This document shows, in pieces, positions 43,927 through 52,373 of a stretch of 64,000 bases of DNA. The DNA comes from JBCCIM01 sp965263205. GTDB lineage: Bacteria; Bacteroidota; Rhodothermia; Rhodothermales; JAHQVL01. Within the stretch, counting starts at the first letter, position 1. Every line of letters begins with the position of its first letter. A program made the position numbers and the translations under genes. A model generated the notes under the pieces. It did not search any database. It was not told the origin of the DNA and was given only the letters and a program-made list of their open reading frames with translations. The stretch lies in assembly GCA_965263205.1 (NCBI GenBank), contig CBDHHF010000031.1, forward strand, positions 1-64,000. Direction: 5' to 3'.

Positions 43927-43993
43927 AGAGCCTATCCGAAAACCTGATTTGTGCAGCCGCGCGAAGTCGAAATGAGGTTTTCGGATAGGCTCT
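43927..43993. repeat. 19-bp perfect inverted repeat between kelch and serine hydrolase genes
   Basis: AGAGCCTATCCGAAAACCT (43927-43945) and its exact reverse complement (43975-43993) flank 29 nt. The repeat lies after the serine hydrolase stop. There is no T-run for a standard terminator on the minus strand. It could be a large transcript hairpin or a terminal-repeat-only mobile remnant (MITE-like); no clear target-site duplication flanks it. Confidence 0.85.
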
Positions 43994-44011
43994 AAAGCAA
44001 GGTGCCATCCC

Positions 44012-45316
44012 TTAATCATCAATCGCCTGCCCTGTAAACAGCCGAAAGCGCCAGCCTGTATTGTCCATCACGGGTCCCTGGGTTTGCTTCAGGATGACGC
44101 CGATTAACTGTTCTTCGGGGTCTGCGAAGTACTGTGTGTTGAAGTAGCCGCCCCATTCGAAGGTGCCGGCGCTACCAGCCCCCCCTCGTGTGACCCCTTT
44201 GTCGTTGACAACACCAAAGGCCAGTCCGACGCCGCTCGTTGCGTTTTCGCCGTTAAGCGCACCGACCTGGTTTTTCATGATGGTCTCAATGGTTTTGCGG
44301 CTCAGAATGCGGGTGCCGTTGAGTTCGCCGCCATTCAGGTACATCTGCAGGAAGGTGGCGTAGTCTTTGGCAGTACTTGAGAGGCCGGCACCGCCCGAGA
44401 AAAAGGCGCGTGCGCCCGTGATCGGGTAGTCGGTGTCGTAAAACGTGACAGGGTATTTCTCCCAGTTACCATCACTGTCTTTGCGTTGCACCGTAACGAG
44501 CCGATCTGCTTTGTTATCTGGCAGATAGAACCAGGTGTCGTCCATACCAAGCGGATCGAAGAGCCGTTCGCGAAGGAATTCATCAAACGGCTGGCCGGAA
44601 ATCACTTCGATAAAATACCCCAGCACATCGAGCCCTTCGCTGTAGGTAAACTTCTCGCCAGGATTGTGGTGCAGTGGGAGTTTTGCGAGTTTTTTGACGC
44701 TCTCTTCGATCGTGATGGGTTCAGTGGTGAAGAGGTCGGTGATGCCGGCTTTGGCATAAATCATTTTCATGCGCTCATCCCCATCAATCACGCCATATCC
44801 GATGCCCGAGGTGTGCGTGAGCAACTGGCGGATGGTGATTTCTTTGTCAGCATCTACCGTGGTGTAAGTAGTGTCGCTGTACCGGAAGCGTGACAGCACC
44901 TGCGGGTTCTTGAAGGCGGGGATGTACTTCGAAATCGGGTCGTCGAGCTGGAAGTGCCCTTCTTCCCATAGCATCATTACAGCGGTTGAGGTAATGGCTT
45001 TGGTCTGCGAGGCAATACGGAAGATGTCATCGCGTTTCATGGCCCGGTTACTTGCGTTGTCTGCGTGGCCGTACGCTTTCCAGAATACAATTTTGCCGTG
45101 CCGTGCAACGAGGGTCACAACGCCAGGCAGATTACCGGAGTCGACCGCCTCTTTTGCCATGGCATCAATGTGCATGAGCCGCTCAGGCGACATGCCAACA
45201 TCTTGCGGTGCAGCCTCCATCAAGGGTGGGGAATTTTGCAGGGAGCGGGTTTGTGCCGTGGCGGTGCCGGCAACAATACAAAGCAAAAGAACAAGGGCGT
45301 ATCTGGCGAACGACAT
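44012..45316 (-). CDS. Secreted serine hydrolase of the beta-lactamase (class C-like) family
   Basis: The 434-residue protein has a signal peptide (ALVLLLCIVAGTATA). The beta-lactamase/esterase core carries S-x-x-K in IASQTKAIT (Ser103, Lys106) and KFTYSEGLDVLGYFIE, where the usual YxN is YSE. A C-terminal GGYFNTQYFADPEEQLIGV strand holds the third motif region. Such enzymes are usually esterases or DD-peptidases rather than true beta-lactamases. A single gene with its own spacer on both sides. Confidence 0.9.
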   Translation of the reverse strand: MSFARYALVLLLCIVAGTATAQTRSLQNSPPLMEAAPQDVGMSPERLMHIDAMAKEAVDSGNLPGVVTLVARHGKIVFWKAYGHADNASNRAMKRDDIFRIASQTKAITSTAVMMLWEEGHFQLDDPISKYIPAFKNPQVLSRFRYSDTTYTTVDADKEITIRQLLTHTSGIGYGVIDGDERMKMIYAKAGITDLFTTEPITIEESVKKLAKLPLHHNPGEKFTYSEGLDVLGYFIEVISGQPFDEFLRERLFDPLGMDDTWFYLPDNKADRLVTVQRKDSDGNWEKYPVTFYDTDYPITGARAFFSGGAGLSSTAKDYATFLQMYLNGGELNGTRILSRKTIETIMKNQVGALNGENATSGVGLAFGVVNDKGVTRGGAGSAGTFEWGGYFNTQYFADPEEQLIGVILKQTQGPVMDNTGWRFRLFTGQAIDD

Positions 45317-45469
45317 AAAACACTAGGGCTTGTCTGTGGAATGGTGGATATCCCTAAGCTAGTTGTTTGTCGGCTTTAATGCATACATGCTCCATGTTTA
45401 AGGCTCTTTTTCGATGTATTCTTTTATTCTTGCTTGTATATTTAAGAGCGTCTCTACGTAGGAATAATC

Positions 45470-46219
45470 ATGCGATATCTGCTTCTTTTATTGCTTCTCT
45501 TGCCGGTTGCGGAAGTTCATGGCCGGCAGGCTACAGAAGCGTGTACTGATGCTTCATTGAAGCTACATGTCTACGATCAACAAATCATCAAGCCGCTGGG
45601 AAATGTACAGGTTAAGCTGAAAAACACTGATTTTGAGGCTACAACAAATGATCGTGGCGAAGTTGTTTTTCAAGACATCGACTCGGGGTTATATACGCTT
45701 ACCCTGGTAGCTGACGAGGCATATTTAAGTGAGGTTTTGGTGTTGCGATTGGAGCCCTGCGAAGACCGACAATTAGCGGTTGGCCTTGATCGAACGCCCA
45801 TTGAGCTTGAGGGCATTGTTGTTAGTGAAGAACGTATGGAACGCACGCTCGACAGGCGAGGATTTTATCAGCGTAAAGCGCGGGGAATGGGGCGATTCAT
45901 GACTAAAGCTGAGCTAGAAGAACGAAACAAAATTTTGCTTTCTGAGGCGTTGCGCGGCGTCTCCGGCGTCCAGGTTATTTCTTACGAGGGCGCGCAAGTT
46001 GCCGTCTCGCGCCGGCGTGGACGTACCTGTCCCCTTAAGGTTTTCCTGGATGGCCTGGCGATGGGCGGTTTTGATAGTTCCAGTCCGCAAGCGTTCGATT
46101 TAGATAGCATTCCGCTAGAAGGTACCGCGGGGATTGAGGTATATGTCGGCACCTCGGAGATCCCGATCCAATACAGCCAGTTTAATCAGTGCGGGGTTGT
46201 TCTTGTTTGGACCGAGTGA
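45470..46219 (+). CDS. Secreted protein with carboxypeptidase-regulatory and TonB-plug-like domains
   Basis: The 249-residue protein has a signal peptide (MRYLLLLLLLLPVAEVHG). A CarboxypepD-regulatory-like sandwich follows (LHVYDQQIIKPLGNVQVKL to about 105), then a plug-like region (ERMERTLDRRGFYQRKARG, LLSEALRGVSGVQVI, CPLKVFLDGLAMGG, IEVYVGTSEIP). This is the N-terminal architecture of TonB-dependent receptors, but the barrel is missing and the protein ends naturally. It may be a surface-exposed binding protein. Its last 34 bp overlap the convergent GNAT gene. Confidence 0.8.
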   Translation: MRYLLLLLLLLPVAEVHGRQATEACTDASLKLHVYDQQIIKPLGNVQVKLKNTDFEATTNDRGEVVFQDIDSGLYTLTLVADEAYLSEVLVLRLEPCEDRQLAVGLDRTPIELEGIVVSEERMERTLDRRGFYQRKARGMGRFMTKAELEERNKILLSEALRGVSGVQVISYEGAQVAVSRRRGRTCPLKVFLDGLAMGGFDSSSPQAFDLDSIPLEGTAGIEVYVGTSEIPIQYSQFNQCGVVLVWTE

Positions 46220-46704
46220 GCCGCTTTTGTCAGCCGGTAACGGAGAAACAGCGATTCTCCAATCACAAACTCGCCATCGTTTTGGAAACCGAGGCGCTGC
46301 AGTCCGGCAACCCTGGTTCTGCTAGGCGGCAATAATGCAATTACAGAGTCAACGCCTAGTTCGTTGAAGGCTTGATCGACAATTCTGCTGTATAGCAGCC
46401 GGCCAGCACCCCAGTGCTTTTTGTGTAAGATAAGCCCAACATCCACATCACCGTCTTCCGGTTGTAAGCCACCCCAGCCCACAAATTCATCCCCAAGCAT
46501 AAAAGCCCATGGGCCGTAGCCGTGGGTTGTCCAAATGTGCTCCTTCGCAGCAATAAAGTGCTTGTAGTCTTCCTTGCCAAAGTGGCCCCGGGCAAGCGGC
46601 AGGTGGCGCCGCACATCCGGATCGTTCATCAAGTCGATAATCGCCCGCGGCTTCACTTGCAGCAGCCGTCGGAATTCAATCTGTGTGTAGTCGTATGTAT
46701 TCAT
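46186..46704 (-). CDS. GNAT family acetyltransferase
   Basis: From ATG 46704 the 172-residue protein has the GNAT layout: FRRLLQVKPRAIIDLMNDP and VRRHLPLARGHFGKEDYKHF at the start, the strand WAFMLGDEFVGWGGLQP, the acetyl-CoA-site strand/turn VDVGLILHKKHWGAGRLLYS, and a terminal VIALLPPSRTRVAGLQRLGF. The acceptor substrate is unknown. Upstream in-frame codons to 46836 run through the spacer repeat and are not counted. Confidence 0.85.
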   Translation of the reverse strand: MNTYDYTQIEFRRLLQVKPRAIIDLMNDPDVRRHLPLARGHFGKEDYKHFIAAKEHIWTTHGYGPWAFMLGDEFVGWGGLQPEDGDVDVGLILHKKHWGAGRLLYSRIVDQAFNELGVDSVIALLPPSRTRVAGLQRLGFQNDGEFVIGESLFLRYRLTKAAHSVQTRTTPH

Positions 46705-46766
46705 GAACAAACAGCTGAAGTCAATGTCTCCGGTGTGACTGTTTGGGCACCGGTGCCAGTCTGGCA

Positions 46767-46794
46767 GAGATCCTTCGCATGGCATCAGGATGAC
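46767..46794 (-). repeat. Hairpin element copy 4
   Basis: Minus strand: GTCATCCTGATGC-CAT-GCGAAGGATCTC, with one extra base in the 5' arm. It lies in the gene-free stretch 46705-47025, which also holds copy 5 and a low-complexity tract, all sense to the gene ending at 47026. Confidence 0.8.
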
Positions 46795-46922
46795 ATGGAT
46801 GGCACCGTTTGCCAACCCCCAATCAGCATTCACCAATCAAGCGCCGCAAGCCTCCGCATGACACCATGGAAGCAGATCGCCATTCCGCAATCAACAATCC
46901 ACATGTAACAAAGAGCCATACC

Positions 46923-47025
46923 CAGATTCCTCGGCAGGCTCGGAATGACAAGGATGAAAGATAGCGCTATTCCTCATCCACTCGACATTCGGCATTCGAA
47001 AATCGGCACTCGCAACTCGGCATTC
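46923..47025 (-). repeat. Hairpin element copy 5 (ATTCC/GGAAT variant) plus 3' tract
   Basis: Minus strand: GTCATTCCGAGC-CTG-CCGAGGAATCTG at 46923-46949. Both stem arms differ from the main form at the same paired positions. The bases from the stop codon down to 46976 read as GAATGCCGAGTTGCGAGTGCC-type words. Confidence 0.85.
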
Positions 47026-47598
47026 TCAAAACCCATACCCCACCGGACCATACCCCGGTACGCTTACGTAGCCGCGGCCGTTGCCGTCGTGGTTGCCGGC
47101 GCTAAAGCGGGAGGACCAGAAGTTGTCGCCGCTGCCACCGCGTCCGTTGTAGGCGTTTTGCTGTGCAAGCAGGTACAGGTTGAGCACGGGTTGCGGATTG
47201 CCCTCGTAGCCGGCGTTGCCTTTTTCGTCGAGCCAATATTTGCCCACCTGGATCGGGTAGCCGAGCATGTAGCTCCAGACAATCCACTCCAGTTGTGGTA
47301 GTTCTCGCCCATTGATAAAAACACGCGTGTTGCCTTGCGATGCGTTGGTGGTCAATGTGCCAAAGTCGTGGCCTGGGAGCATGAAACCATAGGCCTGGAA
47401 GCCCTTAACGCCGTATAGCCCGCTGCTGGTATCGTACCAGTATTCACCCGGTAGCGGTTTGACACCATACTGCGTTTCGAGCGCATGTATCTGATCGCTT
47501 GTGAGTGTGACGTCATTGATGACAACATCTTGTGCGTTGACTTGCTGGATAAAACCAAAAATGAGGACAAGAACAGTAAAAAGGAATGGCCGGGTCAT
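47026..47598 (-). CDS. Secreted hypothetical protein with WYD/PGH motifs
   Basis: The 190-residue protein has a signal peptide (LFTVLVLIFGFIQQVNAQ). A short helix (TSDQIHALETQYG) follows, then GEYWYDTSSGLYGVKG, YGFMLPGHDFGTL, TRVFINGRELPQLE and YPIQVGKYWLDEKGNAGYEG. The tail is Gly/Asn-rich (NGRGGSGDNFW, NHDGNGRGYVSVPGYGPVGY). The Tyr/Gly-rich motif set looks like a conserved secreted family of unknown role. Nothing in the context suggests a function. Confidence 0.75.
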   Translation of the reverse strand: MTRPFLFTVLVLIFGFIQQVNAQDVVINDVTLTSDQIHALETQYGVKPLPGEYWYDTSSGLYGVKGFQAYGFMLPGHDFGTLTTNASQGNTRVFINGRELPQLEWIVWSYMLGYPIQVGKYWLDEKGNAGYEGNPQPVLNLYLLAQQNAYNGRGGSGDNFWSSRFSAGNHDGNGRGYVSVPGYGPVGYGF

Positions 47599-47689
47599 GC
47601 GCTTTTTCAGATGGTTTGAGGTAATCAGAACGGGGACCTTGGTTTTGCTATCTTAATAAACCCAAAGTTTAACAAGATTGTATCATCCC

Positions 47690-48175
47690 ATGACTTTTTT
47701 GCTCGTCAGAAAAACGTTACGTCTTCTCACGTTGTTCATGCTAGTGACGGCCAGTACGGCCGGCGCCCAGGAGCTCGATGCCTACTGGGACGAAGTGTCT
47801 CGCACGGTTGCGGAAGGTGACTTTGAAGGCTACGCCGCATTGTACCATGAAGATGCGGTGCTCGTTTCGGACTTTTCTAAATCAAGTGTCCCTATTTCAA
47901 CGGCACTAAAGAACTGGAAGTCTGGATTTGACGATACCAAAGCCGGCAACATGACGGCTTCTGTTGTGTTCAGGTTTTCAACCGAGTATGTCAACGAAGG
48001 TACAGCCTTCTCGCGCGGCATCTTCCGGTATGCATCAGCGAAGGATGGTGAAGCTGAAAACGCACAGTACATCAATTTTGAGGCCCTGCTCGTCAAAAAA
48101 GACGTCTGGCTAATGGTAATGGAGTCCCAGCTTTCGGTTGCCACCGAGGAAGACTGGAACGCGCTGGCTGAGTAG
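47690..48175 (+). CDS. Secreted NTF2-like (SnoaL/DUF4440-type) protein
   Basis: From ATG 47690 the 161-residue protein has a signal peptide (LLTLFMLVTASTAGAQ) and an NTF2-like domain: AYWDEVSRTVAEGDFEGYAA, LYHEDAVLVSDF, then strands VVFRFSTEYVNEGTAFSRGIF and INFEALLVKKDVWLMVMESQ. Such domains act as binding or scaffold folds when catalytic residues are absent, as seems so here. A bidirectional terminator follows. The bases right after the stop read TTGATTGCTGATTACGG-type words. Confidence 0.8.
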   Translation: MTFLLVRKTLRLLTLFMLVTASTAGAQELDAYWDEVSRTVAEGDFEGYAALYHEDAVLVSDFSKSSVPISTALKNWKSGFDDTKAGNMTASVVFRFSTEYVNEGTAFSRGIFRYASAKDGEAENAQYINFEALLVKKDVWLMVMESQLSVATEEDWNALAE

Positions 48176-48252
48176 CATCCTTGATTGCTGATTACGGAAT
48201 TTCGATTGAGGAATGTTGATTGCTGAATGCGGATCGGCATTAAAACAAGAAA

Positions 48253-48289
48253 GGCTCCTGCCTGCAATCGAGCAGACAGGAGCCTTTTT
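48253..48289. terminator. Bidirectional terminator between convergent genes
   Basis: GGCTCCTGCCTGC and GCAGACAGGAGCC form a long GC-rich stem (one mismatch) around AATCGA. TTTTT follows on the plus strand; a T-rich TTTCTTGTTTT follows on the minus strand. It serves the NTF2-like gene and the LVIVD gene. Confidence 0.9.
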
Positions 48290-48311
48290 ACGCTTACTCA
48301 GATCCAGCTGA

Positions 48312-50378
48312 TCAGCCGGCGGCTGCGAGGGCGCGGATGGCGCCTGCAAGCATCTCAACTTTTCCAGCGTCAGAGGAGCCACTGGTGTTGTCGTCAACCT
48401 CTGTGGCGAGAGCGTTGAGCGCTCTTGTCCGTGCATTACCCGAAAGTGCTTCAGCAGCAGACAGGGCCTGACGCACAGAAGCAAGTCGAGTTGCAGACAG
48501 GCCACTCGAGCGTTCGAGCTGGTCGACATATGCACCCGCGAGTGCGAAGGTAGCCGGCCATTCGAAAATAGGCTGTCCCTGCGCATTCATAAAGCTATGC
48601 GTAACCGATTTGGCAGCAGCAATTTCATTTTCAGAAATATAGTAGCTCGGCATTAGCTCAAAGATATCAAGGCCGCGTGCAATTTCAGAGTTCACGATCA
48701 GGCCGTTGTACCAGTACACCGACCAGCTACCGCCCATTACCATACGATTTGGGTCAACTGGACCACGGTCGTGGTAGGCAATTTCGATCGGGTTGGTTAC
48801 ATCGGTCCAGTCCATGATGGTAATGCCACCCTGATACCAGGACTGCACGAACAGGTCGCGGCCTGGAACTGGGATCAATGAGCCGTTGTGGGCTACACAG
48901 TTTTCTTCTGGTGTCTGAGGTGCCGGCAGCTTGAAGTAGCTCTGGAACACCATTTTGCCATTCTCAAGGGTGAAGAGCGCATTTGCACCCCACTCTTTCG
49001 GATCATTTGCGCGGCATTTTGGACCGCCACCGCCGCCCCACTCATCCGTGAAGAGGATTTTTGAGCCGTCGTTGCTGAACGTTGCAGAATGCCAGTAGGC
49101 AAAGTTGGAGTCAGCTACAGCATCCATGCGTACCGGGTTGGCCGGATCAGAGATGTCGAGCAACAGGCCGTATCCTTCACAGGCGCCACCAGCGAGGCCA
49201 ATAGCTGGATATAGCGTGATGTCATGGCACTGGGTTGGGCCAGGGCGTGGACCGTCAGACTCTTCCTCTTCTTCGATACCAAAACGCTGGGCGATGATTT
49301 CAGGCAATGCTTCGCGGAATGCCGCGCTGTCAGCGGCATTAGCAGGACCTTCTTTGCCCTGGCCGGTAACAAACTCATTCAGCATCATCGCAGCAAAACG
49401 GTCAGGTAGTACCTGCTCCTGGCCGAAAAACTCAACGATGAATGCACCGCGTGCGCGGGCTTCTTCGAGTGCAGCAATATCGTCTGGTGCGAGGCCATGC
49501 TGTGGCGGCTCAACGAGGCCATTGAAAATACGCGGTGAGCTAACGATAGCAGCCTGCTCGGGATTGGCGAGCGGCACTTTGATGACTTCGATGCGGAAGA
49601 GCGCAGAGTTCGGATCATCGGTAGGCATGGCTGATGAGCAGCCGGCCAGTTCTTCTTCCGGACGTACAGGTGCTGAACCAGAAACGTAAACATAAACGTT
49701 CTCGTCATCACCAGGGCTTTTCAGCAACGAATGCGTGTGCGAGCCGCGGCAGGTCTGTACGTTAGTGATGTACTCTGGATTGTAGATGTCGCTAATGTCA
49801 AAAACACGGATACCGCGGAGGCGGTCGCCACTGATGGCTTCTTCAACACCCTGTGTGCCACAATCGAGCCGGCCACCAAGGCCTTCACCCGATACAAAGA
49901 GCAGGTTTTCATACACAGACACGTCACTCTGCGAGGCAGGGCATACGTATTCGGTTGCCAGTGAAGGTGCTTTAGGATCCGTGATGTCCCAAATCTGAAC
50001 ACCGTTGTAGTTACCCTGGATGACATAATTGTCGAGGAACGCGAGATCCGAGTTGGTTACGCCAACAAAGCTTTCGGGTGGTGGCGTTGTTGAAACCAAT
50101 TCGAGGTTCCAAATAGCTTCGCCGGCATCGAAGAGGCCAGCGCTAAGTCCAACACGTGGGTCGGGGCTTGGCGCATCTTTGGACATCATCATTTTGTCCT
50201 TGGCTTCTTTCATGGCCTCCATGGATTCTTCCATTTTGGCTTCAGCCATGGGCTCAGCTTCTGTAGAGGTCGCGATGGGTTTAGGGGCACACGCTGCGAT
50301 GGTAAACATTCCTGCTACAAGCAGGACTGGCCACAAGAGGCCAGACATTGAGCGCCGTGGTTTGGCATTGCCTTTCAT
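48312..50378 (-). CDS. LVIVD-repeat surface lipoprotein
   Basis: The 688-residue protein has a lipobox (FTIAAC), then a low-complexity Met/Glu/Lys-rich linker (EAKMEESMEAMKEAKDKMMM). A propeller with LVIVD-type repeats follows: LDNYVIQGNYNGVQIWDITD, VFDISDIYNPEYITNV, LLLDISDPANPV, ITIMDWTDVTNPIEI, LDIFEL. Cys pairs and CRGSHTHSLL suggest disulfides or metal sites. A C-terminal helical tail (about 625-688) is separate. It is likely anchored in the outer membrane. It lies 54 bp after the DUF305 gene and probably forms an operon with it. Confidence 0.87.
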   Translation of the reverse strand: MKGNAKPRRSMSGLLWPVLLVAGMFTIAACAPKPIATSTEAEPMAEAKMEESMEAMKEAKDKMMMSKDAPSPDPRVGLSAGLFDAGEAIWNLELVSTTPPPESFVGVTNSDLAFLDNYVIQGNYNGVQIWDITDPKAPSLATEYVCPASQSDVSVYENLLFVSGEGLGGRLDCGTQGVEEAISGDRLRGIRVFDISDIYNPEYITNVQTCRGSHTHSLLKSPGDDENVYVYVSGSAPVRPEEELAGCSSAMPTDDPNSALFRIEVIKVPLANPEQAAIVSSPRIFNGLVEPPQHGLAPDDIAALEEARARGAFIVEFFGQEQVLPDRFAAMMLNEFVTGQGKEGPANAADSAAFREALPEIIAQRFGIEEEEESDGPRPGPTQCHDITLYPAIGLAGGACEGYGLLLDISDPANPVRMDAVADSNFAYWHSATFSNDGSKILFTDEWGGGGGPKCRANDPKEWGANALFTLENGKMVFQSYFKLPAPQTPEENCVAHNGSLIPVPGRDLFVQSWYQGGITIMDWTDVTNPIEIAYHDRGPVDPNRMVMGGSWSVYWYNGLIVNSEIARGLDIFELMPSYYISENEIAAAKSVTHSFMNAQGQPIFEWPATFALAGAYVDQLERSSGLSATRLASVRQALSAAEALSGNARTRALNALATEVDDNTSGSSDAGKVEMLAGAIRALAAAG

Positions 50379-50432
50379 AGTAGTCGTTTAGTTGGGATAG
50401 TAAAATTCGTTGGTAGGTCGAAATTTGTGTGG

Positions 50433-51206
50433 TTACTGGTCGACGTCCATGGCGTTAAGCTGGTCGAGCATGAGCTGCATGCGCGCAATTTCCGTGGTCT
50501 GATCGACATTGATTTCTGCGGCGAGCTTGAACGAAGCTTCGTCGTTGCCGGCACCGTCGGTTGCAAATAGCACGTCCACCATGGTAATGGCGCCGGCGTG
50601 ATGCTGAATCATATACTTGAGGAACAGTTTGTCGAAATCGGTGCCTTTGGCGGCAGCGAGTTCTTCGAGCTGTGCAGGCGAAAGCATACCGGGCATGTCT
50701 GAATGGTCATGCATGCCGCCATGATCTCCACCTCCATGATCACCACCGCCGTGGCCGCCGTGTGCACCTTGACCGCCTTCATCTTCAAGGCCGTGGATCA
50801 TGAGATTGAGCCCATCAATGTGTACTTCGGGTACAGGCTGGTCACGATCACGTAGCCAGGTTTGCATGATGGCAATTTCGTCCTTTTGCGCATTAATGAT
50901 CCGCGCGGCAAGGGTTTGGATTTCAGGGCTCGCACCATTCTTGGGCGCGAGGTCTGACATAATGAGTGCCTGTGCATGGTGGCCGATCATGCCTGTCATA
51001 AAGTCGACGTCAGCCTGTACAAAGCGGGTACGGGCGCTTTCCTGGCGAGCCCAGAAAATGGATTCTTTTTCAGCGGTATCAGGAGCTGGTTGGCTTGCTG
51101 CGGCAGCCGGGGGAGTAGTTGGTTCTGTAGTGAGGCTTTTCGTGTTGCTACAGCCCACCAAGACAAACAGTGCAAGCAAGACTGTGGAAGTCTGTATGTT
51201 ACGCAT
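50433..51206 (-). CDS. DUF305 lipoprotein with His-rich insert
   Basis: The 257-residue protein has a lipobox (FVLVGC, Cys19) and a DUF305 four-helix bundle with two matched halves, FMTGMIGHHAQALIMSDL and FLKYMIQHHAGAITMVDVL, each with the HH pair typical of the family. Between them is a Gly/His-rich insert (HGGHGGGDHGGGDHGG). DUF305 proteins often occur with copper genes, so metal binding or handling in the envelope is likely. It precedes the LVIVD gene. Confidence 0.88.
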   Translation of the reverse strand: MRNIQTSTVLLALFVLVGCSNTKSLTTEPTTPPAAAASQPAPDTAEKESIFWARQESARTRFVQADVDFMTGMIGHHAQALIMSDLAPKNGASPEIQTLAARIINAQKDEIAIMQTWLRDRDQPVPEVHIDGLNLMIHGLEDEGGQGAHGGHGGGDHGGGDHGGMHDHSDMPGMLSPAQLEELAAAKGTDFDKLFLKYMIQHHAGAITMVDVLFATDGAGNDEASFKLAAEINVDQTTEIARMQLMLDQLNAMDVDQ

Positions 51207-51355
51207 GCGTTTATGTTAAGCGATGAAGCGAATCTGGAAAAGATACGCAATGTTGTAGAAAGTTAGGGTGGTACGGTCATTTTTGACCTATATCGGCTGT
51301 TACGCGGAAATTTTCCTTTAGTTTGTAATGGGTTCGCGCCACAAGGTGTGGGGGC

Positions 51356-51859
51356 TTACCCGGCCTCCTGGACAAATTCTACGATGTTGCCCTCGGGATC
51401 TTCAACCATATAAATCTGCGCGCCGTTGCCGAGTGTTGTAAGCGGCAAGAATACGGGTGTGGAGGCAGCTTCGGTTTGTGCTACAATTGGGGCCATGTCT
51501 TCAACCATTAGTGTGATGTACCGATACCCAAAGGTTGTTGTTATGCCGGCCTCGGTATCTGCCGCCGGGGCCGTTTCCATTTGTACCAGTTTGATCAGCG
51601 AAGCGCCGTGTTGCAACTGCACCATACGGCCTTTACCGATGAGGGAGGTCGTGATGTCTGCTATCACAGGGAGGCCCAGCAAGTCTCTGTAAAAAGCAAG
51701 GGCAGCATCCATGTCAGCCACAATAACGCCGGCATCTACAGCGATACGGGGTGCAGGTGTGGCCTCCTGTGTCGTTGAAGTGGAAGCTTCCTGAGCACAG
51801 CCCGTAAACACAAGGGTGCATACAAGAAGCGTTAAGAGACTGTTGAGATTTTTCTTCAT
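51356..51859 (-). CDS. VOC/glyoxalase-fold lipoprotein
   Basis: From ATG 51859 the 167-residue protein has a lipobox (LVFTGC) and one VOC domain: VIVADMDAALAFYRDLLGLP, MVQLQHGASLIKLVQM, FGYRYITLMVEDM and GNGAQIYMVEDPEGNIVEFVQ. The terminal Glu/metal motif is present, so a metal-dependent lyase or isomerase role is possible. An envelope-located VOC protein is uncommon. Upstream in-frame codons to 52042 look non-coding. Confidence 0.85.
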   Translation of the reverse strand: MKKNLNSLLTLLVCTLVFTGCAQEASTSTTQEATPAPRIAVDAGVIVADMDAALAFYRDLLGLPVIADITTSLIGKGRMVQLQHGASLIKLVQMETAPAADTEAGITTTFGYRYITLMVEDMAPIVAQTEAASTPVFLPLTTLGNGAQIYMVEDPEGNIVEFVQEAG

Positions 51860-52373
51860 GTTTTGAGGAAGATGAGATTTTGAGTGATTTTTGGTACATC
51901 TCGACGATTGCATAGCCGAGCTACGTATGAGGAGAGTGGGCAAAAAAGCACCAAAAGATCGCTTTCTCAGGATGTGAAGAAATTTCTCAACAGTCTCTAC
52001 AAAGGCTAAAAAAGGGTTGTGAACGTAGCGTCGCGTTTGCATTGGATGTCTTGGAGACCAAAAAGTTGATAATCGGGTAGGTGTGTAAAAAGGTAGGTAC
52101 CTTTGTGTTCATGAACAACCGTTAGGTTTGCCACTTGTCTCATTTAACAATTGAGTGGTTATGACCTGTGGAAGTACACTTGCTTTAGATTAATAACACG
52201 TTCTACTTAAAGCCGTACCCTCTCGGAGGGCAGGGCTTTCTTCGCTAACCGGCAAACCGTATTACTTTACGTGTTACCCAGATTCTTCGCGGTGCTCAGA
52301 ATGATGCGCGCGATGGACCAATTGGGCTGGCAAGACGAACGCAATCAAAAATCAGCCATCCAAAATCAACAAT
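51860..52373. other. 514-bp spacer with hairpin copy 6 and 3' tract
   Basis: No gene is seen. Next to the SIR2-TPR stop the minus strand reads ATTGTTGATTTTGGATGG, then CTGATTTTTGATTGCG. At 52279-52305 lies the ATTCT/AGAAT form of the 27-nt hairpin. The remainder is unremarkable. Confidence 0.7.
52279..52305 (-). repeat. Hairpin element copy 6 (ATTCT/AGAAT variant)
   Basis: Minus strand: ATCATTCTGAGC-ACC-GCGAAGAATCTG. The stem arms pair perfectly although both differ from the common ATCCT/AGGAT arms. Confidence 0.82.

Noticed and set aside
44012..45316. True beta-lactamase (resistance gene)
   Set aside because: The SxxK is present but the second motif is YSE, and the length and signal fit the broad esterase/DD-peptidase group; no evidence for antibiotic hydrolysis.
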